64,000 bases of DNA from Comamonadaceae bacterium (GTDB lineage: Bacteria; Pseudomonadota; Gammaproteobacteria; Burkholderiales; Burkholderiaceae_C): contig JAAFJC010000002.1 in the NCBI GenBank assembly GCA_013297925.1, positions 43,403 to 107,402 of the forward strand, in the 5' to 3' direction. The position numbers and the translations under genes were made by a program. The notes under the pieces are model-generated. The model searched no databases. It was not told where the DNA came from and saw only the letters and a list, made by a program, of their open reading frames with translations. Of the stretch, positions 9,755-19,014 are shown in pieces (positions within the stretch are counted from its first letter, which is position 1; each line of letters starts with the position of its first letter).

Positions 9755-10792
9755 TTGAAAGCCCTTGTTTTGAAGCGTTCGCATTTTTTAGCTGGCTTGC
9801 TCAGCTCCGCCGGTGTCTCTTTTCTGCCAGCTTGGGCGCAAGTGGCGGCAGGCAAGCCCCAGGCACTGCCCCCCATCTTCGTGCTCAACTCACTTGACGC
9901 CAAAGTGAGTGTGATTGACCCCGCCACGTGGCAAGAGAAGCAGCGCATTCCTACTGGCAAAGAGCCGCACCATTTGTATCTCACGCCTGATGAAAAATCA
10001 CTCATCGTGGCCAATGCAGGCGGCGATTCACTCACTTTTTTTGATCCGCGCACTGCGGCGGTGCAGCGCACGGTTCGCGGCATCATTGATCCTTATCACC
10101 TGCGCTTCTCGCCAGATATGAAATGGTTCGTCACAGCGGCGAATCGTCTGAACCATGTGGATGTGTACCAATGGCAGCCGCAGGCCGAGCCGCCGCTCAA
10201 GCTGATGAAGCGCATCGCCACGGCCAAAACGCCCAGCCATATGTGGATTGACAGCAAATCCACCACCGCTTACGTGACGATGCAGGACAGCGACGAATGG
10301 ATTGCTGTGGATCTGGCCACGCAAAGCATCCGCTGGCGCATGCCCACAGGCGATATGCCGGCCGATATTTATATGACGCCTGACGATAAATTTGCCTACA
10401 TTGGCCTCACGGCCAGCGATGGCGTGCAGGTGTTTGATACGTCGAAAGGCAGCGCTGAGCCTGCCAAGCTGGTGAAGACGATCCCGACAGGCAAAGGCGC
10501 GCATGCCTTCCGCGCGGCGGGCGATAAGCGGCATATTTTCGTGAGCAATCGCGTGGCCAACACGATCAGCAAGATCGATACGCAAACGCAAAGCGTGGTG
10601 CAGAGCTTTCCCGCACCGGGCGGGCCCGATTGCATGGACATCTCTTCTGATGGAAAATTGCTCTACGTTACCTCTCGCTGGGCGAAGAAGCTCACGGTCA
10701 TTGATCTGCAAACGGGCAAAATCGCTCGCCAGATCAACGTAGGCCGCTCACCGCATGGGGTTTGGACGCTGGATCATGCGCCTCGTGAATAA
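9755..10792 (+). CDS. YncE/YVTN-type beta-propeller protein, exported
   Basis: Signal-like N-terminus; repeated blades PDEKSLIVANAGGDSLTFFD, GKLLYVTSRWAKKLTVIDLQTGK. Confidence 0.8.
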   Translation: MKALVLKRSHFLAGLLSSAGVSFLPAWAQVAAGKPQALPPIFVLNSLDAKVSVIDPATWQEKQRIPTGKEPHHLYLTPDEKSLIVANAGGDSLTFFDPRTAAVQRTVRGIIDPYHLRFSPDMKWFVTAANRLNHVDVYQWQPQAEPPLKLMKRIATAKTPSHMWIDSKSTTAYVTMQDSDEWIAVDLATQSIRWRMPTGDMPADIYMTPDDKFAYIGLTASDGVQVFDTSKGSAEPAKLVKTIPTGKGAHAFRAAGDKRHIFVSNRVANTISKIDTQTQSVVQSFPAPGGPDCMDISSDGKLLYVTSRWAKKLTVIDLQTGKIARQINVGRSPHGVWTLDHAPRE

Positions 10793-11651
10793 AATCCCTT
10801 TGTTAAACGCTCTCTTTTTGATAGCTGCTTGCGCAGTATCTATGCCGGCCAGTGCCCAATTAGGTGCTCTTTTCGGTAAAAAACCAGCCCTGGTAGCCGC
10901 AGCACCTGCCATCCCGCCGCCTGCGCTGTGCGACAAGCCGGTCTACCTCACGTTTGACACCGGCCACATGGATGTGGCGCAATACATTGCCGATACGCTG
11001 AATAAACACAATGTGAAGGTGACTTTCTTCGCCGCGAACGAGAAGACGAAGGATGAGAGCACTTCGCTTGCGAAAAACTGGGGCGAGAAATTCTGGGCGG
11101 CGCGCGGCAAGGAAGGCCATGAATTTGCTTCCCACACTTGGGATCATCCAGTGCTGCAAGGTGATGCCAAAGGCGTTGAGACGAAATTCATCGTGAAGCC
11201 GACACAAGGCGCATTTGCAGGCCGAAGCTTCACTTGGGAGCCCAAGAAATATTGCGAGCAATTGGATTTAGCCAAAGAGCGGCTGGAGTTTTATACCGGG
11301 AAAAAGGCCTTGCCTATCTTCCGCGCCCCCGGCGGCAAGACGAGTGCCAAGCTCTTGGCCGAAGCTGAGAAATGCGGCTACAAACACGTCGGCTGGGCAC
11401 CTGCAGGCTTTTTGGGCGATGAGCTGCCCAGCGAGCGCGCCTCCAACGATGCGCTGCTGAAAAAAGCCTTGAAAGACATCAAGCCCGGCGACATTCTCAT
11501 GGCGCATCTGGGCATCTGGAGCCGCAAAGATCCGTGGGCGCCTGCTGTGCTAGAGCCATTGATCGTGGGGCTGAAAGAGCAGGGCTTTTGCTTTAACACC
11601 ATGCGCCAGCATCCAGCTTACAAAGACTGGATTGCGGCGAATGGGGGTTAG
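10776..11651 (+). CDS. polysaccharide deacetylase family protein
   Basis: PVYLTFDTGHMD, FASHTWDHP and FRAPGGK motifs; start taken at MRLVNKIPLLNALFLIAACAVSMPASAQ (signal peptide). Confidence 0.85.
   Translation: MRLVNKIPLLNALFLIAACAVSMPASAQLGALFGKKPALVAAAPAIPPPALCDKPVYLTFDTGHMDVAQYIADTLNKHNVKVTFFAANEKTKDESTSLAKNWGEKFWAARGKEGHEFASHTWDHPVLQGDAKGVETKFIVKPTQGAFAGRSFTWEPKKYCEQLDLAKERLEFYTGKKALPIFRAPGGKTSAKLLAEAEKCGYKHVGWAPAGFLGDELPSERASNDALLKKALKDIKPGDILMAHLGIWSRKDPWAPAVLEPLIVGLKEQGFCFNTMRQHPAYKDWIAANGG
10809..10849 (-). repeat. interspersed 41-bp GCCGGC element, in deacetylase signal peptide
   Basis: TTGATAGCTGCTTGCGCAGTATCTATGCCGGC. Confidence 0.75.
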
Positions 11652-11675
11652 TTTTTCGATCAATATCGCTTTATA

Positions 11676-11716
11676 GCCGGCGTATTTGTTGCGCAAGGCG
11701 CTATTCAATTTGTAGC
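11676..11716 (+). repeat. interspersed 41-bp GCCGGC element, intergenic
   Basis: GCCGGCGTATTTGTTGCGCAAGGCGCTATTCAATTTGTAGC. Confidence 0.75.
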
Positions 11717-12021
11717 GGTCTGGAGATTCTTCTCCGGTTAAGGTCGGCTGCGAGTTTGAAGCATTTCGCTCGCCTTCATGGTGGAGTACCACAAATCAGT
11801 CGAGCGAAATGCCCCAAACTCGCGGCCTGTTAGCTATCCTGACAATCTATGCGCGAAATGGTGGCTCCTTCCAGAGCGCTCAGCGCTCTCAGATTGGAAC
11901 TCTCCGCACTCATACCGGCCTTAGTGCGCCAACAACCCAACACGCTCAGATTCCAATGCAACTTGCCAAACAGAAGTAAATATTCTATAATTTCAGTAAT
12001 TCCTGAAAATCAAGTAATTCC

Positions 12022-12624
12022 ATGAAACTCACCCCCCTTGCCCAAAGCTTTGTCCTCCATTTCGGCGAAATGGGTAGCCGCTGGGGCATCAACCGCACGG
12101 TGGGGCAGATTTATGCGCTGCTCTTTGTGAGTGAGCGCCCACTAAACGCGGATGAGATTGCCGAGGCGCTGGATTTTTCGCGTTCGAATGTGAGCATGGG
12201 TTTGAAAGAGCTGGATTCTTGGCGGCTGGTGAAGCTACAGCATTTGCCCAGCGATCGGCGCGAGTATTTCAGTGCACCGGATGATGTGTGGCTGATTTTT
12301 CGCACGCTGGCCGATGAACGAAAAAAGCGCGAAATTGATCCAACGCTCTCCATGCTTCGCGACTCGCTGCTCGTGACGCCCACGAATCCCGAAGATATAC
12401 ATGCACAAAAGCGCATGGCGCAAATGCATGAGCTGATTGAATTGGTGACGACTTGGTTCACCGACATTCAGCGGCTTGACGAGCAGACCCTGCGCCAGCT
12501 CATGAAGATGGGCGCGGCGGCGCAGAAGCTGCTGGAATTCAAAGACATGATGCTTTTCAAAAGCAAAGATAAAAACACAACGAAAGAGACAGCGCCTGAA
12601 GACTTGATCCCACCGATTTACTAG
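12022..12624 (+). CDS. GbsR/MarR family transcriptional regulator
   Basis: Winged-HTH ALLFVSERPLNADEIAEALDFSRSNVSMGLKELDSWRLVK. Confidence 0.85.
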   Translation: MKLTPLAQSFVLHFGEMGSRWGINRTVGQIYALLFVSERPLNADEIAEALDFSRSNVSMGLKELDSWRLVKLQHLPSDRREYFSAPDDVWLIFRTLADERKKREIDPTLSMLRDSLLVTPTNPEDIHAQKRMAQMHELIELVTTWFTDIQRLDEQTLRQLMKMGAAAQKLLEFKDMMLFKSKDKNTTKETAPEDLIPPIY

Positions 12625-12633
12625 GAGCTAGCC

Positions 12634-13998
12634 ATGAGCGACACTTTCGATCCCCTGATCTTGCACCGCATTCAATTCGCGGCCAACATCAGTTTTCACA
12701 TCCTCTTTCCCACGATCACGATTGCGCTCGCGTGGGTGTTGGTGTTTTTCAAGCTGCGCTTTGCGCGCACGCAAGATGCCAAATGGATGGAGGCGTATTT
12801 CTTCTGGGTGAAAGTGTTTGCGCTGACCTTTGCGCTCGGCGTGGTGAGCGGCATCACGATGAGCTTTCAGTTTGGCACGAACTGGCCGGGCTTTATGAAC
12901 ACCGTGGGCAATATCGCGGGGCCGCTGCTGGCTTATGAAGTGATGACGGCCTTCTTCTTAGAGGCCAGCTTCCTGGGCGTGATGTTGTTTGGCCTACAGC
13001 GCGTCGGGCATCGCTGGCATACGGTGGCTACGCTGCTGGTCGCCTTCGGCACGAGCCTTTCTGCCTTTTGGATCCTCGCGCTCAACTCTTGGATGCAAAC
13101 GCCTGCGGGCTTTGAGATGCGGCCCAATGCAGCTGGCGCAATGGTGGCGCATGTGACGGATTGGTGGGCGGTGATTTTTAATCCATCGTTCCCCTACAAG
13201 CTCTCGCACATGATGATGGCTTGCTTTGTGACCGTCTCGTTTCTACTTGCGGGCATCAGCGCTTATCGCTGGCTGCGGGGTGATCGCGCACCAAGTGTGC
13301 TCGCTACCTTGCGCGTGGGCGTGGTGATGGCTGCGGTGTGCGTGCCACTACAAATCTTCTTGGGCGATCTGCATGGCCTCTCTACCTTCAAGCATCAGCC
13401 TGCAAAACTCGCTGCGATGGAAGGCATTTGGGAAACTCAGCGCGGCGCGCCTGCGGTGCTGTTTGGCATGCCCGATGAAAAAGCGCGGGAAAACAAATAC
13501 GAGATCAAGATTCCTAAGCTCGCCTCGCTATATCTGACGCACGATATCAATGGCGAAGTTAAAGGCCTCAATGATTTCAAAGGCGCGCATCCACCTGTTG
13601 CACCCGTCTTCTGGGGCTTTCGCATCATGGTGGGCACGGGGCTGCTGATGCTGGCTGTGGGTTGGCTTGCATTGTGGCAGCAGCGTAAGGGCAGGCAGAT
13701 CAAGCCGTGGCTGGGCAAAGTGTTGGTGGGTATGACGTTTTCTGGTTGGGTGGCCACGCTCGCTGGCTGGTACGTCACAGAAATTGGCCGCCAGCCTTGG
13801 CTCGTCACCGGTGTGCTCTCAACCAAGCAAGCCGCCGCGACGATTCCCACGCCGATGCTAGCAGGCACGCTGGCGATGTATATCACGGTGTATTTAATGC
13901 TGCTCGTGGCCTATATCTCGGTGCTGTTTTATCTAGCGCGAAAAGCCGGTGCTCCTGAAGCTACCGCTTCGCCAAAACTCGCAGGGAGCCCAGCATGA
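12634..13998 (+). CDS. cydA: cytochrome bd ubiquinol oxidase subunit I
   Basis: LHRIQFAANISFHILFPTITIALAW, GRQPW motif, short Q-loop. Confidence 0.92.
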   Translation: MSDTFDPLILHRIQFAANISFHILFPTITIALAWVLVFFKLRFARTQDAKWMEAYFFWVKVFALTFALGVVSGITMSFQFGTNWPGFMNTVGNIAGPLLAYEVMTAFFLEASFLGVMLFGLQRVGHRWHTVATLLVAFGTSLSAFWILALNSWMQTPAGFEMRPNAAGAMVAHVTDWWAVIFNPSFPYKLSHMMMACFVTVSFLLAGISAYRWLRGDRAPSVLATLRVGVVMAAVCVPLQIFLGDLHGLSTFKHQPAKLAAMEGIWETQRGAPAVLFGMPDEKARENKYEIKIPKLASLYLTHDINGEVKGLNDFKGAHPPVAPVFWGFRIMVGTGLLMLAVGWLALWQQRKGRQIKPWLGKVLVGMTFSGWVATLAGWYVTEIGRQPWLVTGVLSTKQAAATIPTPMLAGTLAMYITVYLMLLVAYISVLFYLARKAGAPEATASPKLAGSPA

Positions 13999-15020
13999 AC
14001 GAACTGCTCACTTTCAACGACTGGCTGCCCGTGATCTTCCTCGCCGTGATGGGCTTGGCGATGCTGGCCTATGTGGTGCTTGATGGCTATGACCTCGGCG
14101 TGGGCATCTTGCTGCGCAGAGCAGGGCAAGCTGATAAAGACATGATGGTCAGCAGCATCGGCCCGTTTTGGGATGCGAACGAAACTTGGCTCGTGCTCGG
14201 CGTGGGCATCTTGCTCACATGCTTTCCCGCAGCGCATGGCATCATTTTGGGTGAGCTGTATTTGCCGGTCGCGATCATGCTGGTCGCACTGATTCTGCGC
14301 GGCGTGGCCTTTGAATTTCGCGTGAAAGCGCAAGCGGCTTATCGGCCGTGGTGGGATAGAGCGTTTTACGCAGGCTCCCTACTTGCTGCACTGTCGCAAG
14401 GCTGGATGCTGGGCAGCTACATCATCGGCTTTGAAAGCGGTTGGGAAAGCAATGTGTTTGCGGCGCTGATCGCGCTGTGCTTGGCCGCAGGCTATGCGCT
14501 CTTGGGTGCAACCTGGCTCGTCTTCAAAACCGAAGGCAGCTTGCAACTACAAGCCGTGAAATGGGCACGCGGCGCACTGCTGCTCACAGCGCTTGGCGTG
14601 CTCGCCATCTCCGTGGCCACGCCCTATGTGAGCGAGCGGATTTTTGACAAATGGTTCAGCCTGCCCTTCATCGTGTTGCTCGCGCCCGTGCCAATCATGA
14701 CAGCGTTGCTTTTTTTCATCATCTATCGCAGCCTCAATCGCCTGCCAATGCGTTTGGCGCAGGGCAACGTCTATGGCGACTGGGTGCCGTTTGCAGCCAC
14801 AGTTGGCATCTTCATCCTCGCCTTCTACGGCCTGGCCTACAGCCTCTTCCCCTATTTGGTGATCGACAAAATGACCATCTGGCAAGCCGCCACCTCACCC
14901 GAATCGCTCAAGATCATCTTGGTCGGCGCACTCATCGTGCTCCCCATGATCATCGCCTACACCGTCATTGTTTACCGCATCTTCTCCGGCAAAACACGAG
15001 CCATGAGCTACGGAAATTAA
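13995..15020 (+). CDS. cydB: cytochrome bd ubiquinol oxidase subunit II
   Basis: VVLDGYDLGVGILL, GPFWDANETWLVLGVG; overlaps cydA by 4 nt. Confidence 0.92.
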   Translation: MNELLTFNDWLPVIFLAVMGLAMLAYVVLDGYDLGVGILLRRAGQADKDMMVSSIGPFWDANETWLVLGVGILLTCFPAAHGIILGELYLPVAIMLVALILRGVAFEFRVKAQAAYRPWWDRAFYAGSLLAALSQGWMLGSYIIGFESGWESNVFAALIALCLAAGYALLGATWLVFKTEGSLQLQAVKWARGALLLTALGVLAISVATPYVSERIFDKWFSLPFIVLLAPVPIMTALLFFIIYRSLNRLPMRLAQGNVYGDWVPFAATVGIFILAFYGLAYSLFPYLVIDKMTIWQAATSPESLKIILVGALIVLPMIIAYTVIVYRIFSGKTRAMSYGN

Positions 15021-15074
15021 ATGGGGTCAGATCCCAATTAATTTGGCGCTTTTCGCCTTTAGTTGATTGGCGGT

Positions 15075-15274
15075 TCTCGCGGAGGGCTACAGCCTGTGCG
15101 CACTCGCCCAGAGCAATGGCCCCTTCGGGGGAGCATCTGCAGTACTCAAAATCGAGGCACGGTGCCCAAACTCGCTGCGCTCAGACAAGGGCACCTCTGC
15201 GGCCTCAATTTTTCCGTGCTTCGAGCCCACTGCTCAATCGGGCCAGTGCGCACAGGCCGTAGCCCACCGCGAGA
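15075..15274. repeat. ~200-bp imperfect long palindrome (35-nt arms with 3 mismatches, 15075-15109 / 15240-15274)
   Basis: TCTCGCGGAGGGCTACAGCCTGTGCGCACTCGCCC versus reverse complement TCTCGCGGTGGGCTACGGCCTGTGCGCACTGGCCC; inner GGTGCCC...GGGCACC around AAACTCGCTGCGCTCAGACAA. Confidence 0.8.
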
Positions 15275-15522
15275 GCTTGTAATATTGGCGCGCAAATACT
15301 CCGAGCGCCCAAAGCGCGATGTGACAGTGCCGTGGCCGTGCAGCACAATCAGAGCCCCGGGCTGGAAGCACGGAGGAATTTGGTATTTAACTCGATCAAA
15401 AGCCAACAGTGCGAGATCAAATTCTGAGTACTGCACAGGCTAACCGCGAAGCGGGCCGGGGCTCGTGCGGCATGGTTACGGCGCTGGCGCAGCGTGCGTT
15501 CTAAACAAGAAAATAGCAGATC

Positions 15523-15563
15523 GCCGGCATAGAATCTGCGCGAGCAGCTATTGAATTTATAGC
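15523..15563 (+). repeat. interspersed 41-bp GCCGGC element, intergenic
   Basis: GCCGGCATAGAATCTGCGCGAGCAGCTATTGAATTTATAGC. Confidence 0.9.
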
Positions 15564-15567
15564 GATT

Positions 15568-16515
15568 TCAGTGCTTGAACAGCAAAGCCTCACGCGTCTT
15601 CGGCTGTGCGAGTTGAGCAAGCCACCACGAAAGAGCCTTGCCCAAAGTTCCACGCGCAGGGGTGTGCCAAGCGTAGTTGACCTTGGGCGCGCGCGGGATG
15701 CGCTCGGTGGCAAGGAGCACCAGTCTGCCCGTTTCCACATAAGGCCGCGCGATGCAATGCGGCACGAAGCCGCAGCCCAAGCCACGCAGTTGCGCATCGA
15801 GCTTATCGGGCATCGTGCTCACGGTGAGTACGTCTTGGCCGGGTAGGATGCCGACTGTCACAGACTGCTTGCGCCGTGTGGAATCAGCCACGGCGACAAT
15901 GCGATGCTCTTGGATCACCTTATCTTGCAGCGGCTGCTTTGCTAAGGCCAACGGATGATGCGGTGCGACGGCAAAGACGAAAGGCACATCGCCGAGCGGC
16001 TTGGCTTGGATGCCGGTTTGCGTGACGCTCTCAATGCTGCCGCCAATGGCTAAATCGGCTTGGCCATCAAGCAGGGCATGCCATGTGCCAGAGAGCGTCT
16101 CGCCTTGGATGCGCAGGCGCGTGGGTGGGGCTGTATTTTTCTCACCGCTGACAAAAAACGCCTCACACAACTCAAACATCGTGCGCTTGGAAATCAAGCT
16201 GTCCACCGCAATGGTCAACTGAGGCTCCCAGCCCGTGGCCACGCGCTGCACACGCCGCGCCACGGCATCGAGCGCTTGCAACACATGTTCGCCGCCTTGC
16301 AGCAGTTCCTCGCCAGCGGGCGTGATGCGGGCTTGCTTGGCGCTGCGATCAAACAGAAGCACATCCAGCGCATCTTCAATTTGCCGCACCCGATAGGTGA
16401 CGGCGCTGGGCACCAGCCCCATCTCCCGCGCCGCAGCGGCCATGCTGCCTTGGGTGGCGACGCTGCGGATGAGGGCAAGGGCTTCAGGGGTGATGAGGTC
16501 TCGAACGTTCTTCAT
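15568..16515 (-). CDS. LysR family transcriptional regulator
   Basis: ALIRSVATQGSMAAAAREMGLVPSAVTYRVRQIEDALDVLLFDRSAKQARITPAGEELL. Confidence 0.88.
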   Translation of the reverse strand: MKNVRDLITPEALALIRSVATQGSMAAAAREMGLVPSAVTYRVRQIEDALDVLLFDRSAKQARITPAGEELLQGGEHVLQALDAVARRVQRVATGWEPQLTIAVDSLISKRTMFELCEAFFVSGEKNTAPPTRLRIQGETLSGTWHALLDGQADLAIGGSIESVTQTGIQAKPLGDVPFVFAVAPHHPLALAKQPLQDKVIQEHRIVAVADSTRRKQSVTVGILPGQDVLTVSTMPDKLDAQLRGLGCGFVPHCIARPYVETGRLVLLATERIPRAPKVNYAWHTPARGTLGKALSWWLAQLAQPKTREALLFKH

Positions 16516-16593
16516 TTTTGAATGATGACATCAAAATCGTTCGATTGCAAATCCTGCTTCAAGGCATAAAGTTCAATTCAAGAGAACAAACAG

Positions 16594-16703
16594 CCGGACG
16601 CAGAAGACGCAAAAGTTACGCAGAAGACGCAAAAAAGTCAAAACAGCCTTTTTCTCTTCTTTGGTATTTTGTTCTGCGTAACTTTTGCGTATTCTGCGTC
16701 CGG
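16594..16703. repeat. CCGGACGC inverted-repeat element, copy 1
   Basis: Arms CCGGACGCAGAAGACGCAAAAGTTACGCAGAAG / GTTCTGCGTAACTTTTGCGTATTCTGCGTCCGG. Confidence 0.85.
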
Positions 16704-16739
16704 AATTTTGAATTTGAATTTGAATTTGAATTTGAATTT
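16703..16739. repeat. hexanucleotide microsatellite (TTTGAA), 5 full units plus partials
   Basis: gaattTTGAATTTGAATTTGAATTTGAATTTGAATTTT read directly; ends ~15 nt before the pirin ATG. Confidence 0.9.
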
Positions 16740-16753
16740 TTAGGAGTCTCATC

Positions 16754-17455
16754 ATGATCACCCTTCGCAAATCCCAAGAGCGCGGCTATGCAGACCATGG
16801 CTGGCTCAAGAGTTATCACTCGTTTTCCTTCGCCGGCTACTACGATGAAGCCAATATGGGCTGGGGCAATCTGCGTGTGATCAATGAAGACCGCATTGCG
16901 CCCGGCACGGGCTTTGGCACGCATGGGCATCGCGATATGGAGATCATCTCGTATGTGCTCTCCGGCAATCTTGCGCACAAAGACAGCATGGGCAATGTGA
17001 AAGGCATTCCACCGGGCGATGTGCAGCGCATGAGCGCGGGCAAGGGCGTGATGCACAGTGAATTCAACCATGCGCAAGGCCAAGAGACGCATTTTTTGCA
17101 GATTTGGATTGAGCCGAACGTGACGGGGATTTCTCCCAGCTATGAGCAGAAAACCGTGCCATCCGCTGAGAAGCAAGGCGTGTTGAAATTGGTCGCAGCG
17201 CCTGTTGGTGAGGAAGCCAGCATCAGCCTGTATGCCGATGCGCGGATCTACGCCGGTCTTCTGAATGGCAGCGATAGCGCCAGCGTCATGCTCGATCCGA
17301 AGCGCAAAGCTTATGTGCATTTGATTCGTGGTAGCTTGGTCGTCAACGGCCAAGAACTCAGTGGCGGCGATGCTGCGAAGATTCAAGGCGAATCCCTGCT
17401 CACGCTGAACGCTGCGAATGATGCAGAAGTGCTCGTATTTGATTTGGCCGCGTAA
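16754..17455 (+). CDS. pirin family protein
   Basis: SFSFAGYYDEANMGWGNLRVINEDRIAPGTGFGTHGHRDMEIISYVLSG. Confidence 0.9.
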   Translation: MITLRKSQERGYADHGWLKSYHSFSFAGYYDEANMGWGNLRVINEDRIAPGTGFGTHGHRDMEIISYVLSGNLAHKDSMGNVKGIPPGDVQRMSAGKGVMHSEFNHAQGQETHFLQIWIEPNVTGISPSYEQKTVPSAEKQGVLKLVAAPVGEEASISLYADARIYAGLLNGSDSASVMLDPKRKAYVHLIRGSLVVNGQELSGGDAAKIQGESLLTLNAANDAEVLVFDLAA

Positions 17456-17475
17456 CTTGAAAGAAGGAGCACATC

Positions 17476-18354
17476 ATGTGTGGATCTGAACTTCGCCCGT
17501 TATTGGCTGTGAAAGCCGTGGTCGAGATGCCTTATCACAGCTTCGATGGCATCTCGGGTGCCAACATGCTGCGGGTAGATAGCCGCTGGATCGATCCCTT
17601 TATCGGTGTGGACAGCTACACCTTGCGCTCCAATCCTTTTGGCCCGCATCCGCATGCCGGCATGAGCGCTGTCTCGCTGACTTTGCCTGAATCCGAAGCG
17701 GGCACGATCAACCGGGACACCATGGGCGATCACAGCCTGATCTCGCCCGGTGATTTGCATTGGTTTCAAGCCGGGCGCGGTGCGATGCATGAAGAGACGC
17801 CGGCTGCACCGGCTAAGACGGAGCAGGGGCTGCAAATCTTTGTGAATCTGAGCCGCGCCAATAAAGGCGCTGACCCCGTGGGTTTGCGCGTCAAGCATGC
17901 CGATATGCCAAATGTGAATTTTGAAGGCGGTAGTTTGAGAGTGGTCGCTGGCGAATTTGATGGTCAGCGATCGCCGATCACACAAGATGCCCGCTGGCTC
18001 ACACGCGTGAACATGCTGGATGTGACGTTGCAAGCGGGCGCCAGTGTTGATATTCCTGTGAACTCGGGTGACAACGCCTTTTTTGTCATTCGTTCAGGCA
18101 CTTTTGAGCATGTAGCCGGCGTAGATATTGCGGGAGCAGCTATCATTTTTGAAGCATCCGATGTGGCTGGAGCAAGTGCTGCTCGTATCAAAGCGGGTAG
18201 CCAAAGGCTTCGCGGCGTGTTCTTTAGCGGCACGCCGATCAACGAACCCATGTTCTCTGGCGGCCCTTTCATGGGCAATACAGCGGACGACATCATGGCC
18301 TACAAACGTGCCTTCTCACGCGGTGAGATGGGGCATCTGGAAGCTTCGGTTTAA
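17476..18354 (+). CDS. pirin family protein (second, divergent paralog)
   Basis: NPFGPHPHAGMSAVSLTLPESEAGTINRDTMGDHSLISPGDLHWFQAGRGAMHEE. Confidence 0.85.
   Translation: MCGSELRPLLAVKAVVEMPYHSFDGISGANMLRVDSRWIDPFIGVDSYTLRSNPFGPHPHAGMSAVSLTLPESEAGTINRDTMGDHSLISPGDLHWFQAGRGAMHEETPAAPAKTEQGLQIFVNLSRANKGADPVGLRVKHADMPNVNFEGGSLRVVAGEFDGQRSPITQDARWLTRVNMLDVTLQAGASVDIPVNSGDNAFFVIRSGTFEHVAGVDIAGAAIIFEASDVAGASAARIKAGSQRLRGVFFSGTPINEPMFSGGPFMGNTADDIMAYKRAFSRGEMGHLEASV
18115..18155 (+). repeat. interspersed 41-bp GCCGGC element, in second pirin gene
   Basis: GCCGGCGTAGATATTGCGGGAGCAGCTATCATTTTTGAAGC. Confidence 0.7.
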
Positions 18355-18386
18355 ATTTTTTATCAACGCCTATAAGGAGAAATCTC

Positions 18387-18920
18387 ATGGCAAAAGTCGC
18401 AGTTGTTTATCACTCAGGTTATGGTCACACCCAACGCGTGGCAGATTTTGTGGCCAAAGGCGCGGGCGCTGAGCTCGTTGCTATCGATGCAGAGGGCAAC
18501 CTCACCGATGCGCAATGGGCTACGCTCGATGCAGCGGACGCGATCATCATGGGCAGCCCCACCTACATGGGCATGGCCAGCTGGCAGTTCAAAAAATTCG
18601 CCGATGCCACCAGCAAAAAATGGTTCACCAGCGCCTGGAAAGACAAAGTGGCTGGCGGCTTCACAGTATCTGCCAGCCCCAGCGGCGACAAACTCTCCAC
18701 CCTTCAATACTTCATCACGCTTTCTATGCAACAAGGCATGATCTGGGTCGGCCAACCTGCGATGAACGATGGCAACATCAATCGCATCGGTTCTAACAGC
18801 GGCGTGATGGCGCAATGCGGCCCGCAAGACCCGGCCGACAAGATCCCACAAGGCGATTTGGATACGGCACAAGCTTATGGCAAGCGTGTGACAGAAGTTG
18901 CTAATAAGCTACGCGGCTGA
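18387..18920 (+). CDS. wrbA: NAD(P)H:quinone oxidoreductase / flavodoxin-fold (WrbA-like)
   Basis: VAVVYHSGYGHTQRVADFVAKGA; GSPTYMGMASWQFKKFAD. Confidence 0.75.
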   Translation: MAKVAVVYHSGYGHTQRVADFVAKGAGAELVAIDAEGNLTDAQWATLDAADAIIMGSPTYMGMASWQFKKFADATSKKWFTSAWKDKVAGGFTVSASPSGDKLSTLQYFITLSMQQGMIWVGQPAMNDGNINRIGSNSGVMAQCGPQDPADKIPQGDLDTAQAYGKRVTEVANKLRG

Positions 18921-19014
18921 TCAGTTTTGCCGTTCGTCGATCTATATAGACCGTAGGAATTTAGAAATCTAGTCTAAATAGTTCATTTGTAAAAAATGTG
19001 TAAGATGAAGCGAT

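Noticed and set aside
16518-16757. ORF encoding FEFEFEFEFEF
   Set aside because: Simply translation through the inverted-repeat element and hexanucleotide SSR; no RBS support.
16754-18354. Tandem pirin genes as a recent duplication
   Set aside because: The two proteins are very divergent and belong to different pirin subtypes; common arrangement.
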